This document shows positions 43,180 through 54,299 of a DNA stretch of 64,000 nucleotides, piece by piece. The position numbers and the translations under genes were made by a program. Every line of letters starts with the position of its first letter. Positions within the stretch are counted from its first letter, which is position 1. The stretch lies in the NCBI GenBank assembly GCA_015680685.1, contig MNCI01005473.1, positions 351,206 through 415,205 on the forward strand, given 5' to 3'. Below the pieces are notes generated by a model that saw only the letters and a list, made by a program, of their open reading frames with translations, was not told where the DNA came from and ran no database searches. The stretch is from Gnetum montanum (taxonomy: Eukaryota; Streptophyta; Gnetopsida; Gnetales; Gnetaceae).

Positions 43180-45216
43180 TTAGAATGGGGAATATCCCCC
43201 ATAACTAAATGATTTAGCATGGCAAGGATTAATAAATGAAAGATGAGGATCCTTGCATGTTGGAAACATTGAAACTTGGTCATTCTTACCCCATTAGGGT
43301 TCACACACTTGATTATAGTAAACATAGTGGGGCAATTTATGAGATGTGGTTCCTAGATAAAGAGTTTACCCACTATGATATCTAGGACCATAAGATGGTA
43401 TGCAAGGATCAGGATGTCGCCCTCCATGGCTATATTCATTGGGCCATATGGTTGTTGGAGTGTTACTTGGTGGCCTTGATGAGGTGACATGAGGTGTTGG
43501 ATTCGAAGGGAAGGGTGCATCATAGTGTCGGGCTTGTGCTAAGTTGGAGAATGTAGTGGCCTTGGAATTGTGTTGTCCNTGGGCTTGTGCTAAGTTGGAG
43601 AATGTAGTGGCCTTGGAATTGTGTTGTCCCTTCTTAGGGTCATGTTTAAAGAAGGGATGTTTTTCATGTTGAGGAGGCCTCTCATTGTTGTTGGAAATAG
43701 TAGCACAAGTAACGTTCATGGGTTGTTGCTATGGTGTAGACACTTCAGGAATAGTTGGTGGTGATGTAGAAGGAGGGAAAGGATGAGAATGTTGAAATTG
43801 AGGAGAAGTGTAGGATACACAAGGCGGTGGTTGTGTTGAAAGCATGGGCTGATAGTATTGAGGAGAATGGTAATGCGGTGAGATAGAGTATGTTGACCCA
43901 ATTAGAGAAATAGGATATTGGACTAGATAAGCATTTGGATTTGGATGATATGAAGGGTGTCTCTAGTTTAGGGATGACTTCCCCCATGACTGGGATTGTT
44001 GCCACTATGATCGAACATAGTATCTCTATATGAACTCTAGGTGTAATGTGCTTTCCCAATGCTCATATAAATGTAACAAGATTTGGCATTGACCCTTGGG
44101 GTGATCGTACAAGCAAATGTTGCATTCATATGTATGATCAACAGTTGAGCTCTTATTTTCTTCATTCCTTCTTTCCAAATGTCTAATGATATTTTGTCCC
44201 GCTTCTCGAGTTGTCAAAACTCTATCTCCAATAATGTCGATAAATTCTCCACACTTTTTATGTGTCCATTCCAACATCTTATTGATCCTTGCCTCAACTT
44301 CTTCTAGTGATTTTTGTGTTGGAAAATATGGATTTTCCTCCTTGAGATAGGTTGATTTCTCCTTTTTGTGATTATGGACCTTTGTTAAGTTGATATTCTA
44401 GTCCCGTTGATGTTTTTCAACACTCTCCCATATAGCCATTTCTCCTTATTCTTTTGCTACCTGCTTAATAAGCTCTTGGAATTGATGGGTGCATAGTTCG
44501 TATAGTTGACCTTGGTCATACATCCCTAGGGTCTCTCTTATTTCATCACGAAGCCCATCAATGATATGGTACATTAGCCTTTCCTCGAAGAACTCATGGC
44601 CTGGATAGTTGTTTAACAATGCATAATATCTTTCTAAGGCCATGTCCAAGGGTTCATGTTGTGCTTGTTTCCACTCTTGGATTTGTTTCCTCAAGGCTGA
44701 CACTCTTGTGTAGGTTTTATATTTTTCATTAAAGAGTTCTACCATTGTCGGCCAACGTCATATTGAATTTGGTTTTAATGATCTATACCATACTTTTGCT
44801 TGGCCAACGAGTGCCATAGGAAAGAGCTTGGGATTTTTCCAACTGTTATCAATGTTGTTCCATGCACAAGCATCGTAGAAGGCTTGTAAATGTTGTTGTA
44901 GATCTAAGTCATAGCCTCCTAAGAAATTGGAAAAGTTGTTTAAATCGAGCCTGGGTAGGCGGCTCTCTTTACGATGCCTACAGGAGATTCGAACAACCTC
45001 TTGTATTTGTGTTAGGCTTGTAGTGGCCAGTAGGGATTCATCGTCATCAAGTAAGTTATACTTCTATGTGTTGGGATGATGTTGCCTTCATTTATGTTTA
45101 TAAGAAATCCCCACCTTGGGTTACGTACTCCAATCTTCATTGTCATATAGTTTGTTGGTTCTCCAATGAACTGCCTCACTAGATGTGGCATTATTATAGT
45201 CTTGTAGGAGAGGAAT
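43180..45216 (-). pseudogene. Gag polyprotein of element B
   Basis: Collinear with gag of A. The start codon position (45216) reads ATT where A has ATG: A begins MSLSQDYDNA, B has IPLLQDYNNA. The capsid region is nearly open: LDLNNFSNFLGGYDLDLQQH, LQAFYDACAWNNIDNSWKN, FPMALVGQAKVWYRSLKPNS, a stop, then MVELFNEKYKTYTRVSALRK (44745), ETLGMYDQGQLYELCTHQFQ. The zinc knuckle near 44120 is CNICLYDHPKGQC (C-X2-C-X3-H-X4-C). The linker is P/H/S/T-rich and ends YGGY with two stops at 43180. A single N at 43579 with a 49-base duplication lies in the linker. Confidence 0.8.
43530..43629. other. Duplicated 49-base block around a single N (probable assembly artefact)
   Basis: Bases 43530-43578 and 43581-43629 are identical (start GGGCTTGTGCTAAG), joined by N and T. 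Element A has this part of gag once (near 25300). Confidence 0.8.
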
Positions 45217-45339
45217 GGTTGTGAAATTATGTGTGAATTTATATGTGACTTTTTATAATTATTTTTTTCCTAAAAGATAAATCGTTAATTCCTATACAAC
45301 GACCTTGTATGATATAACTAATCTAGATAACTAGCACCA

Positions 45340-45358
45340 TCCCTAGCAACGGCGCCAA
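45340..45358 (-). promoter_or_regulatory. Primer binding site of element B (tRNA-Asp, intact)
   Basis: On the minus strand TTGGCGCCGTTGCTAGGGA directly follows the 5' LTR. It matches the tRNA-Asp-type PBS of Athila and Tat elements (TGGCGCCGTTGCCGGGGA) except for two bases. Confidence 0.85.
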
Positions 45359-46139
45359 TGATGAGTGACGAGGTACCCCTACACTCAACCATACGAATAC
45401 AAGTGTTTGACGCACGATCTGGTCAAACTCCGTAGATGGACTAGTTGTGGTATCTAGGTAGTTATTCTTAGGTCACAGTTCGTTGTCTTCCCATTTGGAC
45501 TAGTGTTAACTTTATCACGTATGGTTTAGTCTAGAATGAGGTGTATGATGTTTTCATATACTAATGCTACTCTTGGGTGTAATGGAAAATGATATTAACT
45601 AAGCTAAGGGAGAGAGGGTGAGAGAGAATCTAAGCTAGCCTAAGTGCAATGAGCATTAGTTCCTCAATCATCCGTACACATCTTGGACCTTGTGCACAAC
45701 TACCACTGGGATTACTAAGCGCAGATCCTAGGTATGTTATTGGGTTACCAAGTAGTCACACTTAAATGCTTGTAATCAAGTCGTACTCATTCCGTGTTTA
45801 ACAGGAGTTTTAGGGTGAAGAGATATTAACTAAGAAAGTGATAAATAACAATTAAATAAATAATTAAACTAAGTGAATGTTGCAATGATGAAGTAATCTC
45901 GATCTTTATTTTCGGTCATGTGCATGTCCAAGTACGTCACACTCGAATAAGGATATCGTACAATTAAAATCACCACACTTCGGGCATGCACTGGGGGGAA
46001 AAGGTTAAGAGAAGAACTAATTAAAACTAAACGCTTAAAGTTAAGATCCAAAAACTTAGAACTTCCAACTCTAGATCTGTCTACTTCTTATTTATAGATG
46101 AGGAGACAGGCTGTGATATCACGTAATGATAACTCATCA
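45359..46139 (-). repeat. 5' LTR of element B
   Basis: 781 bases from TGATGAGTTATC (46139) to TCACTCATCA (45359) on the minus strand. Compared with the 3' LTR it lacks about 35 bases of the U3 palindrome array: only GTGATATCACG (46113-46123) remains. The TATA box CTATAAATAAG (46087-46097) is kept. Confidence 0.9.
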
Positions 46140-46144
46140 CTTCC

Positions 46145-46753
46145 CATCGCTGAATTTGGGATATAGGGGTTCTCTACTGGATTTTCAAGGTGAAGACAAG
46201 GGTACTAGGAAATTTTGATTCTTGATATGTAGATGAAAGAATTTCTGCTTGTTTGCAAGATGAGAAAAGTTGCTATCTATAGAAGGAAATGTTTCTGTGG
46301 AAGTATGCTTCAAGGAAAAAGAAAAAATGGATTAGGAATTGCTATCACATAAAAGTAGTTCTATGCAACAAGGATGTTCAAACTTGAATCAAGAAAGAGG
46401 TAGATATCAAAGTTGACATGTTTTGCATAAAACTTTTAGAGCCTAGTGTGACCATGTTATTCTTGGAGGTTTGAGAAAATCGAGTTGGATCCTCCTAACT
46501 ACCTCTTGAACTTGTATGAGCTCTTACTATCCAGGTTGAAGGAGAAATTGTTGAGTTGTTGGGTTTTTTCCCTATTCACTACATGGTAAAGAACCTGAAG
46601 TACTTTGCTTATTTATGCTACAATGATTTTTGGTGACTTTAGGTTATATTTCTACATTTGTTTCGTAGTTTGAGTTAGTATGGATTTGGCATGTCATTAA
46701 ATAGGACATTTGTAAAGGGGTTTTGATTCTAGGGGTGTGTTTCAAAGTTTCAC
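46145..46753. other. Host intergenic sequence right of element B, no gene recognised
   Basis: This continues the locus interrupted at 37740. No exon of the METTL22-like gene and no ORF with support was found. Confidence 0.35.
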
Positions 46754-46880
46754 TCTGATATTGGCGTTAAGGGATTTTTTGTTAGATGTAGATAGTAGTG
46801 CTAACATATTGTCAATTATGAGATATTGGCATTAAGGGGTTGGTTGTTAGATGTAGATAGCAATGCTACCATATTATGGT
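46754..46880. repeat. Two-copy tandem duplication, about 70 bases
   Basis: Both copies contain GATATTGGC(G/A)TTAAGGG followed by TTGTTAGATGTAGATAG and GCTA(A/C)CATATT. The second copy runs into the dispersed repeat that starts near 46845. Confidence 0.6.
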
Positions 46881-47095
46881 AATGTCATGGATGAAGTTTT
46901 TAGAAGTTCTAGAAGATTCTGGGCATCGTTGAGAAACCATGACTAGGTTCAATAATCCAGGATTAGTTTGCATAAAGCTAAGCAACATGCATAAACTGTG
47001 ATGAGGGATATGTAATTGATAACTTGAGCTTCTGTCTTTTTTGGTGGGGGCTTGAAGCTTTCAATTGATTTTTTTTTGTCATGATAGTTTTGGAT
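46845..47095 (+). repeat. Dispersed repeat, copy 2
   Basis: The counterpart of 35985-36240. Shared blocks include GTAGATAGCAATGC, GACTAGGTTCAATAA, AGGATTAGTTTG and GGGGGCTTGA. The nature of the element is unknown. Confidence 0.55.
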
Positions 47096-47116
47096 ATATA
47101 CTTATTATTTTCCATC

Positions 47117-47292
47117 GATGAGGTGTTAGCTGAGTGGTCAAAGTTTTGGCTTGATAACCCTAGGTTACAAGTTAAATTCTAGTGGAAAGCACTGAGTTAT
47201 GGATTTTTTTTTTAAAAAAAATTCCATGAAAGGAAATTTCAAACTAGTCTCATAGACCCAAGGGATCTGAAAGAATGCAAGTAAAAATTTCA
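47117..47292 (+). repeat. tRNA-derived SINE copy 3
   Basis: The A box is in GAGGTGTTAGCTGAGTGGTC, the B-box-like ACAAGTTAAATTCTAGT follows about 45 bases on, then GCACTGAGTTATGGATT, a T/A run, AGGAAATTTCAAACTAGTC and ATAGACCCAAGGGATC. It aligns with copies 2 and 4 over its whole length. Confidence 0.7.
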
Positions 47293-47784
47293 GTTTCAGT
47301 TTCAGAAATGTAACCCTTTAAACCAAGGACCCACTAACTTGTGCATGGTTTAACTTCATGCCATATGTAAGAATTACAATACATTACATCCATTGGTACA
47401 TCTCAATCTTAAGAGTTAAAATATAAAAATATAATCTGAAAAATCTAGATGGTAGAAGCCAGCAGCATGCTTTAGGTTCTTCACCACCAACACAACTAGT
47501 GCTGGCAAAATGTTTGTTGATATGGTTCCTTCATCAGTAAGTATTTGAAAGAGTCAAACTTTGGCATGCATACATGAATCAATCATTGTCAGTTTATTCT
47601 ATGTTTCAAAATTAGAAACTATGAAGTTGCATTTCTCACAGTTAAGGTTCCTTCTAAATTCTCACACATACAAGCAATTACTAGGGAAAAAAACACTAAA
47701 TTTTATTAATTTTAGAATGGTCTTCCCTATTTGACTAGTGGTATATTAAGGCAATGCATTTGAAAATTGTTATTTTAACTAAAT

Positions 47785-47936
47785 ATGGAAGAAATATATG
47801 TTCATGTCAAAATATTTTGTATAATTTAGGTCTTGAGAGTCAAAGTATATATGTTCATGTCAAAGTATTTTCTATAATTTAGGTTCTATAACTAAAGATG
47901 GAAGGAATATATGTTCATGTCAAAGTATAACTTAGG
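47785..47936. repeat. Three-copy repeat interrupted by a SINE
   Basis: ATATATGTTCATGTCAAAGT and ATTTT(C/G)TATAATTTAGGT-like sequence recurs at about 47797, 47847 and 47908. The third copy stops where SINE copy 4 begins. Confidence 0.6.
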
Positions 47937-48090
47937 TATTAGCCTAGTGGTAAGGATCTTGGCCTAGTAGCCCTAGGTCACAAGTTTGACTCTATTAGGT
48001 AGCATTGAGTTATAAATTTTTTAAAAAATTTTGTAAAAAAGGAATTCTAAAATTAGTTTGATAAATCCAAAGATCAATCCATGTTTAGAA
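47937..48090 (+). repeat. tRNA-derived SINE copy 4
   Basis: The A box is in TTAGCCTAGTGGTAAGGATC and the B box in CACAAGTTTGACTCTATT. Then come GCATTGAGTTATAAATT, a T/A run, AGGAATTCTAAAATTAG and ATAAATCCAAAGATC. The body matches copies 2 and 3. Confidence 0.7.
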
Positions 48091-48855
48091 ATACATGAAG
48101 GTTGCTTGGCATTATAGCTCATACTCAAGTTTCATCAAATAATGAATAATTACCAATGAATAAGGCCTTTATTTGTTTTAGATCTCATTGTTTAATAAAT
48201 ATTATGTAAGCAAGAGATTGTTAGTTCAAGTTGCACAAGACACCTTTACATTATAATGTTTAATATATATACCTTAAGAGTGCAGTTTTAGTAGTTAGCT
48301 CATTGTTTTGTTAGGTGATAAACAATAAAGTTGTGGTTGTAAGAGGTTGTGATGTGATGTCACAACTTGTGATGTGAAGTCACATCTATGAAGTCATAGT
48401 CATAATAAATGCTTACAAATATAAGTCGTATTTATGACACAATAATATCATAACTATAATCAAAGTTTTGCAATTTAATTTTGTAGTTTAGAAACATTTA
48501 TTGAGTATTTGCATTACTTGAAAAAATAGAATTCATTTGATACATAGCTTTCAGCAGAAGTTTTGGTTGATCTTATAATGGTCTGTCTACAAGTATTGGA
48601 CAAGGATGGTTTGTCTGCAAGTATTGCACAAGGATGAGATGTTGTCCTACAAAAGCCACAAGCAAGAATTTTAATAAAAGAGGATAAAACAAATTTTGCA
48701 CAAATTTTCCTACTCAAATTTCTACTTCTTATAATATGAAACAAATTTATTCTACAAGACATTTGAGACATACTAACCTTAAAAAAATAACTAATTGTTG
48801 GAGATAGTAGTCTCAACTAAGTTGGTTTAAATGCATATTGTTTATGCTTACAGGT
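48091..48855. other. Host intergenic sequence downstream of the minus-strand pseudogene
   Basis: No gene recognised. A small inverted-repeat cluster (TGTGATGTGATGTCACA and TGTGATGTGAAGTCACA) lies at 48348-48390. The stretch may include the 3' UTR of the pseudogene ending at 48862. Confidence 0.4.
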
Positions 48856-48861
48856 TGTAGT

Positions 48862-51800
48862 TCAAGGCTTTACATCAAAAGGTGGCATTCTATAAGAGTT
48901 GGGAAATGAACATGAATCATAGGCAACCAAGTCCACTTCATGGGATGTTATGCCTAAATTTTCAGCATACTGAATTCTTGCTCTAAGATTCCCCAAAGAA
49001 AGTAAATGGTCATTTTCACTTGAGATGATATCACTGTGCCCTTTCCTCAATGGGCTTGTCATTGGACTAAATGAGCAAGTTGGAGAGTTTTGAGAGGAAA
49101 AAGTACCAAAAGAACTCCTGGGAGATAAACTAGAGTGAAATATGGAGCTAGAATCATTTGTGTAGGATGTGCAAAGTTCAAGCTCATGAGAAACCTACCC
49201 ACTCTTCATGTTTGATGAAGGCCATAATTCATATGCTACATTCACATCATGACAAATACAGGAAGATGCACTTGACATTGGCGTTGCTAAAGTAAAGTCA
49301 TCTTTGGATATTAGAGATTGGTGTTTATCATCCGTATTCTTCATTTTGGTAACTATAGTGGATAGGAAGTTCCAATTGTCATAGTGACAACCCACTTCTT
49401 TAAAATAGAAATTATTATAGATCCAACAAGAGAGAACTCAAACCTGCCAACACTTTTCCAACCTTATTTTTTATGCATATGGAAACTAAGGAAATTGTTT
49501 GGGAAAAAGATCCCATGTCTTTAGCTAAATCTATGTTAGGTTGGTTTGGATTAAATTTCTTAGATTTCTTGCTAGCTCTTTCATTGCTATATTTTAACAT
49601 TACTAGCTAAGGATGCAAATAAGAAAATTTCCAAGTCTTAAGCTAGAATGCTGCCACTATAATTCTTATTATAGAACTACAACAAAAAAATATTTTCAAG
49701 AAAGGATACAATATAGGACTTGGCACTGGATTGGATTGTTGAGAAGCCAAACTTTTACAATAAAGGTTGTCAACCTTTTTGTTTGAGTTTTCCCTGCTTC
49801 TATCTCTAGGTTCCACATATAAAAAACATGAAAAATTGTGAAATGGTTGTCCTTGGGTAAAAACATAATTCGTAACACAACAACAGTATGTCTTCTATAA
49901 CAACATAGTCTACAATACATATTTTGCATTACATGGTCAAATGATAGCACAAGATTCTTTAATCCTACCATTTTGTCCCATACTACAAAAAATTGGGCAA
50001 CTATATGCATTCTCTATGAGAAAATATGTCCATCTATACACAATGAAAAATAATAGATATATTAGTAAGTAATATATCCTATTTTAATAAACCTGTATCA
50101 CCCTTATGTTGGCATTGAATCTTTGACCAAATTGTATCATTGCAAGGTTGGATGACAAAGAAATATGGCTTCTGTTACATTGTTTGTTGCTGATGTCATT
50201 GGGATGTTGAGCTCTCTTACTTGCCAGACATGCACAAGTTTTCTTTTGGGATGTTGCTTCAAGCTGCTGATGTCTGAGAAGATGTCCTGCATGGGTGCCT
50301 GCTAATGTTCTTTTCATGGGCTTTTTGATAAAATCAAAATTTGTGGTGGAGTGAATTTGATGCAAAGGCCTCTTTCCTAATGTCTCTTGCGATGAAGAAG
50401 ATGTATAACCTTGCATTTGATGGTAAGACATAACTTTAGTCCTGCATTTTGGAAAGGGAGGATCAGGAGGAGATTCTGGCAACATTGTGTTTGTATATTC
50501 AACTAGCTCATAAGGATCTAGAAGTCTTAAAACAGATAACACATTGAAAAATTGTCCATAGGTTGAATCATGTAATGTAATTTTCTAAAATTGAGAATAC
50601 CAAGTAAATAAGAAAAAGAAATCAAAACAACCTTGTTCCGTGAAGAGAACAGCATTCCAATCTAGACTTTGAGGGAGAAAGCTATTTTCAGAACCTTGTG
50701 CATTCTTTGATGTTTGTTGATCAGAGCTAGAGCTAAAATTTTCTCTCATAAACCCTCCATCCTTTGTTTGAGTCTCATCAAAACCACCCAGTTTCAACAT
50801 TATATTCACTACATTGAAAAGTATGTCCATGTTAAAAAACACTATAGGACATTCAAATCTTTAGCTAGTAATTGCTAGGGTGTCAAAAACAACAACATTG
50901 AAAAGAGACATTGGAGTCATGAATTTTGGACATTTAGATGTTCAAAAATCAAGGATACAACCTCCCTACATAATCATAGGATCCTAACAATTCATGTGTA
51001 TATTTAAAAATTCTGAAATAAATGACTTAGTTCTAAGATCCAAAACACTTGTTATGTAGGTAATAATACCAATTCATGTATCAATTTTTTAAAACAGAAA
51101 AAAAAGTTAATCAACTATCCCTTCTCAACCTTCTAATATGAAACTATTTTTACAAAATTTGCCTTCACAGATTTCAACCAAAACTCATAATTACCTATAT
51201 TTACAAGTAACATCAAAACAAAATTATATGAAATTAGTGCACAACCATGACACAAAATTTGTGAAGCATAGAGACAAAATTTGGAAAACTCTTCAACATG
51301 CAACCAAAATATAATTTAATTAAAAATACCTAACAAAGTTGTTAAGAAAATTTTTGTCTTTTTGATGAAAAAATTTCCCTTTTGATTATTACCTGAAGAT
51401 GGGTTGTTAAAGAGGAGATTATTCTGCATACGAAAATCTTCAAATTTGGGGCATTTATTTTTTGTTGAAATGAATGGAACCATAAAAATATAAATAAAAT
51501 TTTACCCTAAACCCAAGATAGATAAACCATAAAAATATAAGAGAATCTTAGTGGCTCCCTAGAAAAAAAGAAAATCCATAATATTGCAAATTATATGATA
51601 GTTACCTAGCAGTACTTGTCCAAGTGTGTTTTTAACGACAAAAGTTTTGGTAGAAAATGCTTTTTTCTTAACATCCTTGTTTAGTTGGGTTGCAGCAATC
51701 TTTGTCATTGTGGTGTTTGTCCTAATATCAAAGAAATCAAAAATCATGTTAATCCAAAAAATGACAGTTACAATTAAATCTAAAAATAAGTAGGACATAA

Positions 51801-53366
51801 TGAGAAAAGTCATCACATCATAACAAGTAAAGAAGCTCCCTGCAGAAAATGGTATTTGCCAACATGCTTCTGTTTTTGTTCATCTTTTTCCATTGGATCA
51901 ACGTATCATAACTCATACAAGCTTTTTCAATTCTCTTTTATGTAAAGATATTCTGTGAAATAAAACTATCAAAAAGGAAATTGCAGCTTAAAAGTTACCT
52001 TTTTAGAATATTTGACACATCCCGAAATCCATTAAATTACAAAACAGATTAGCAACAAGCGACCGCAGGAATAAATTGATATTTTTATCATTGAGAGAGT
52101 TTAGGAAGAAAACTTATGAATCAAGTTAGCATCTCACCTCCCTTGCATAGAAAAGTGCAAGGGGTCTGTGATGATAACGATGCTAATGAGTGGAGAGAAG
52201 AAAGTCCTCTCTTATGCTTCTGATTTTTATTAAGCAGAATAGAAAGACCCATAGAATGTTTTCTTATGTCTGAATACAGGCTTTTCCCTAATGGTGAATG
52301 CCCATTGTCCTTGCCCACAAGCTGACCAGGATTTTGCAATGAAATGACAGAAACAGATGGAACTCTCTTGTGTGATGGCAGACAAGTTCAATTTGCTTAT
52401 TCTTGTGGTGTAGCAACAGAAGCATGAGGGCCACAATTACTCTTTGTTTCTGAGAAATTTGCTTTGACCTTTTTGTCTTTTACAAATATACTATTTGAGT
52501 GGGCATCCATCTCATTCTTTCTAGCATTGCTAGTACCTGGGTCTTGTTTGGGTTTCATATTGGTATATGCAATCAACTCATTTTCATCAAGAATCCCTGC
52601 AAATTAAACCATGTATGACATCTGGTCATTTTGGCTTCACATTAACCAAACATGGTATTTGTTTGCAACGTGGAAAATATCATTAACACATGGGCAAAAA
52701 ATGCAGGTGTATTAACAACCTAGTTCTGTAAAGAATGAAGGGTCCCAGGGTAGACTTTGATGTAAGTAGTTCTTTTTCACTGTGCTTGGACATAATTTTA
52801 GGTTTACCAGTTGACTATAAGTTGAATATAAATAAATCAAATTTTAGAAGAGAGAGCCGCATAGTGTAAGTTAGCAGAAACCGTTCTGAACACTTTTTTT
52901 ATTAAACAAGTTCAATTTATAAAAAACAACATTGGGCAAGTAATTTACATATCCTACATCTTGTAAAACAAGAATGTCATAAGCACCCAAAAAAAATTTC
53001 AGCAAATATTGTGGAAAACAAGAATTGGAAAGGAAAGAAAAACAAAAACCAGTCCGACAACAAGCACCATGAATTCAGCCAAAACACATGGTGGAACCAA
53101 AAACAACCAGCACACAAGAATAATACAAGTTAAGGAATCCTACATTTTCCAAAACCACAATACCACTAGTTGGCATGAATTAAAGCAACAAACATAGCAA
53201 AATTGAAAGAAGATAAAACAAAATCATGCAAAAAATTTAAAATAACCCCAAACTTGGAGAACATTTTGGAAAAACATAATCGCAAAATGGTGGAAAGGAG
53301 ATCATCGTTCTATTATGCCAAATCAATAAGGCTCAACTGTTCGATGCCCAAATCGAGCATCCCCAT
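48862..53366 (-). pseudogene. Multi-exon plant protein pseudogene with a repeated SLxWDxxFFTE motif
   Basis: I do not recognise the gene, but codon-phase-consistent exons read right to left: 53366-53270 (MGMLDLGIEQLSLIDLA, two stops, NDDLLSTIL); 52814-52720 (KNYLHQSLPWDPSFFTELG); 52596-52138 (GILDENELIAYTNM, a Ser-rich body, CTFLCKGGE, donor GTGAGA); about 51721-51608 (TKIAATQLNKDVKKK); about 50812-50631 (KLGGFDETQTKDGGF, FLPQSLDWNAVLFTEQ); about 50530-50100 (DPYELVEYTN, ESPPDPPFPKCRTK, KPMKRTLAGTHAGHLL); about 49577-49453; 49390-48862 (SFSPMTSPLRKG, NLRARIQYAENLGIT). The N-terminus and the AWDxxFFT-GVLDPEEL type motif recall a plant-specific, Ser-rich family of unknown function. The motif pair occurs twice, so exons may be duplicated. 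At least five in-frame stops (two near 53315, two near 52400, one near 49195). Confidence 0.6.
50850..51600 (-). other. Intron sequence of the minus-strand pseudogene
   Basis: AT-rich, no ORF or repeat recognised; it lies between the TKIAATQLNKD exon and the KLGGFDETQ exon. Confidence 0.45.
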
Positions 53367-53369
53367 GGC

Positions 53370-54299
53370 TTCAAAATCTTTATGCTCTATTTTCCCACCA
53401 CTGAAAGCTTCGAAGGATAACCAATTTTCAGAATAACAGTGTCCAATTTCTAGTTTCTAGATAACCAATACCAGGAACCATTCACTAGAGAATTCTGAAC
53501 AACAGCAACAACAGTAGAATCACAAACTAACAAAAATCCACAAGAAGAATTGAAGCAAAATTGACACTAAAAATATGGAACAAAACATACCTTCGTTATG
53601 TTTTTAGATTTTAAGTAGGGAAGAGTAATAACAGAGTGTAGAGAATTTGCCTCAACACTCTGTATTCTCTTTGCTTCTGTGATCAAATTGCTCGATGTTT
53701 TCTAGGCACCCTATGCTTTAGAAGTGGAACAAAAACTAGGCAAAACAAAAAAATTTGAAAAAACAAAGAAGGAAACAACAAAATTTGCACATTGTTGCCA
53801 CAGATGTAGCTATTAATACGACAATTAGAGTTCAATTTTGGGTGAAAAACTCAATTAATGGTAATGACCATTCTGGGAAGGCAAATTTATGAACATGGTC
53901 AGGAAGAAATCATTGTTGGTGCCACATTTTGGGATTTGGGTAGGGAAAATTAATTTTAGTTGACCGTTGTAAGTGGGGAATTTTAGGGCAAATTTTTTGT
54001 GCCCTTCTTCACTTAGAAGTAGTCTAGACCTGAGTTAAGCATGCAGTTTTGATCAATAATCACATGAATGGAACCATGTTAATGAAGTAAGCTTGAGAAT
54101 TAGAGTATTTGTTCTTGGAAATTTCTTGGCACATAATCTGCTAACAGTTATGTATCTTAAAATTAGGATGCATTTCATAAATTAAATATCCAAGATATTG
54201 CTATTATGGTATGGTAAGTAAAAAGTTGGGAGTTTAGTTTTAAGTTCCCTCGCCATCACAAGGATTTCTTTTCTACTCTTTTCTTTTTCTTTTCCCTTG
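53370..54299. other. Upstream host sequence of the minus-strand pseudogene
   Basis: A possible leader exon ends near 53592 on the minus strand (CATAACGAAG/GTATGT donor, TCTTCCCTACTTAAAATC upstream). A plus-strand open stretch at 53203-53436 is antisense to exon 1 and not taken as a gene. The rest is unremarkable up to the LTR of D. Confidence 0.4.

Larger units (their letters stand above)
37736..46144 (-). mobile_element. Element B: pol-less LTR retrotransposon, complete with target duplication
   Basis: The element proper is 37741-46139, flanked by CTTCC at 37736-37740 and 46140-46144, a perfect 5-base target duplication. Reading right to left: 5' LTR, intact tRNA-Asp PBS, gag, spacer, internal promoter, leader intron, ORF2, PPT, 3' LTR. 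It has no protease or pol, like element A. The LTRs differ at about 6-7 percent of sites over the first 350 bases by eye, so B is younger than A. It is the cleanest copy in the window. Confidence 0.9.

Noticed and set aside
37736-46144. Window as bacterial or organellar DNA
   Set aside because: LTR elements, GT-AG introns, SINEs and LINE fragments show nuclear plant DNA; no plastid or mitochondrial gene was seen.
48228-48260. Possible fifth SINE (TTAGTTCAAGTTGC resembles a B box)
   Set aside because: No A box at the right distance and no shared body or tail.
53203-53436. Plus-strand 77-residue ORF as a gene
   Set aside because: It is antisense to a minus-strand exon whose frame (MGMLDLGIEQLSLIDLA) joins the rest of the pseudogene; the plus-strand protein is K/S/N-rich without features.
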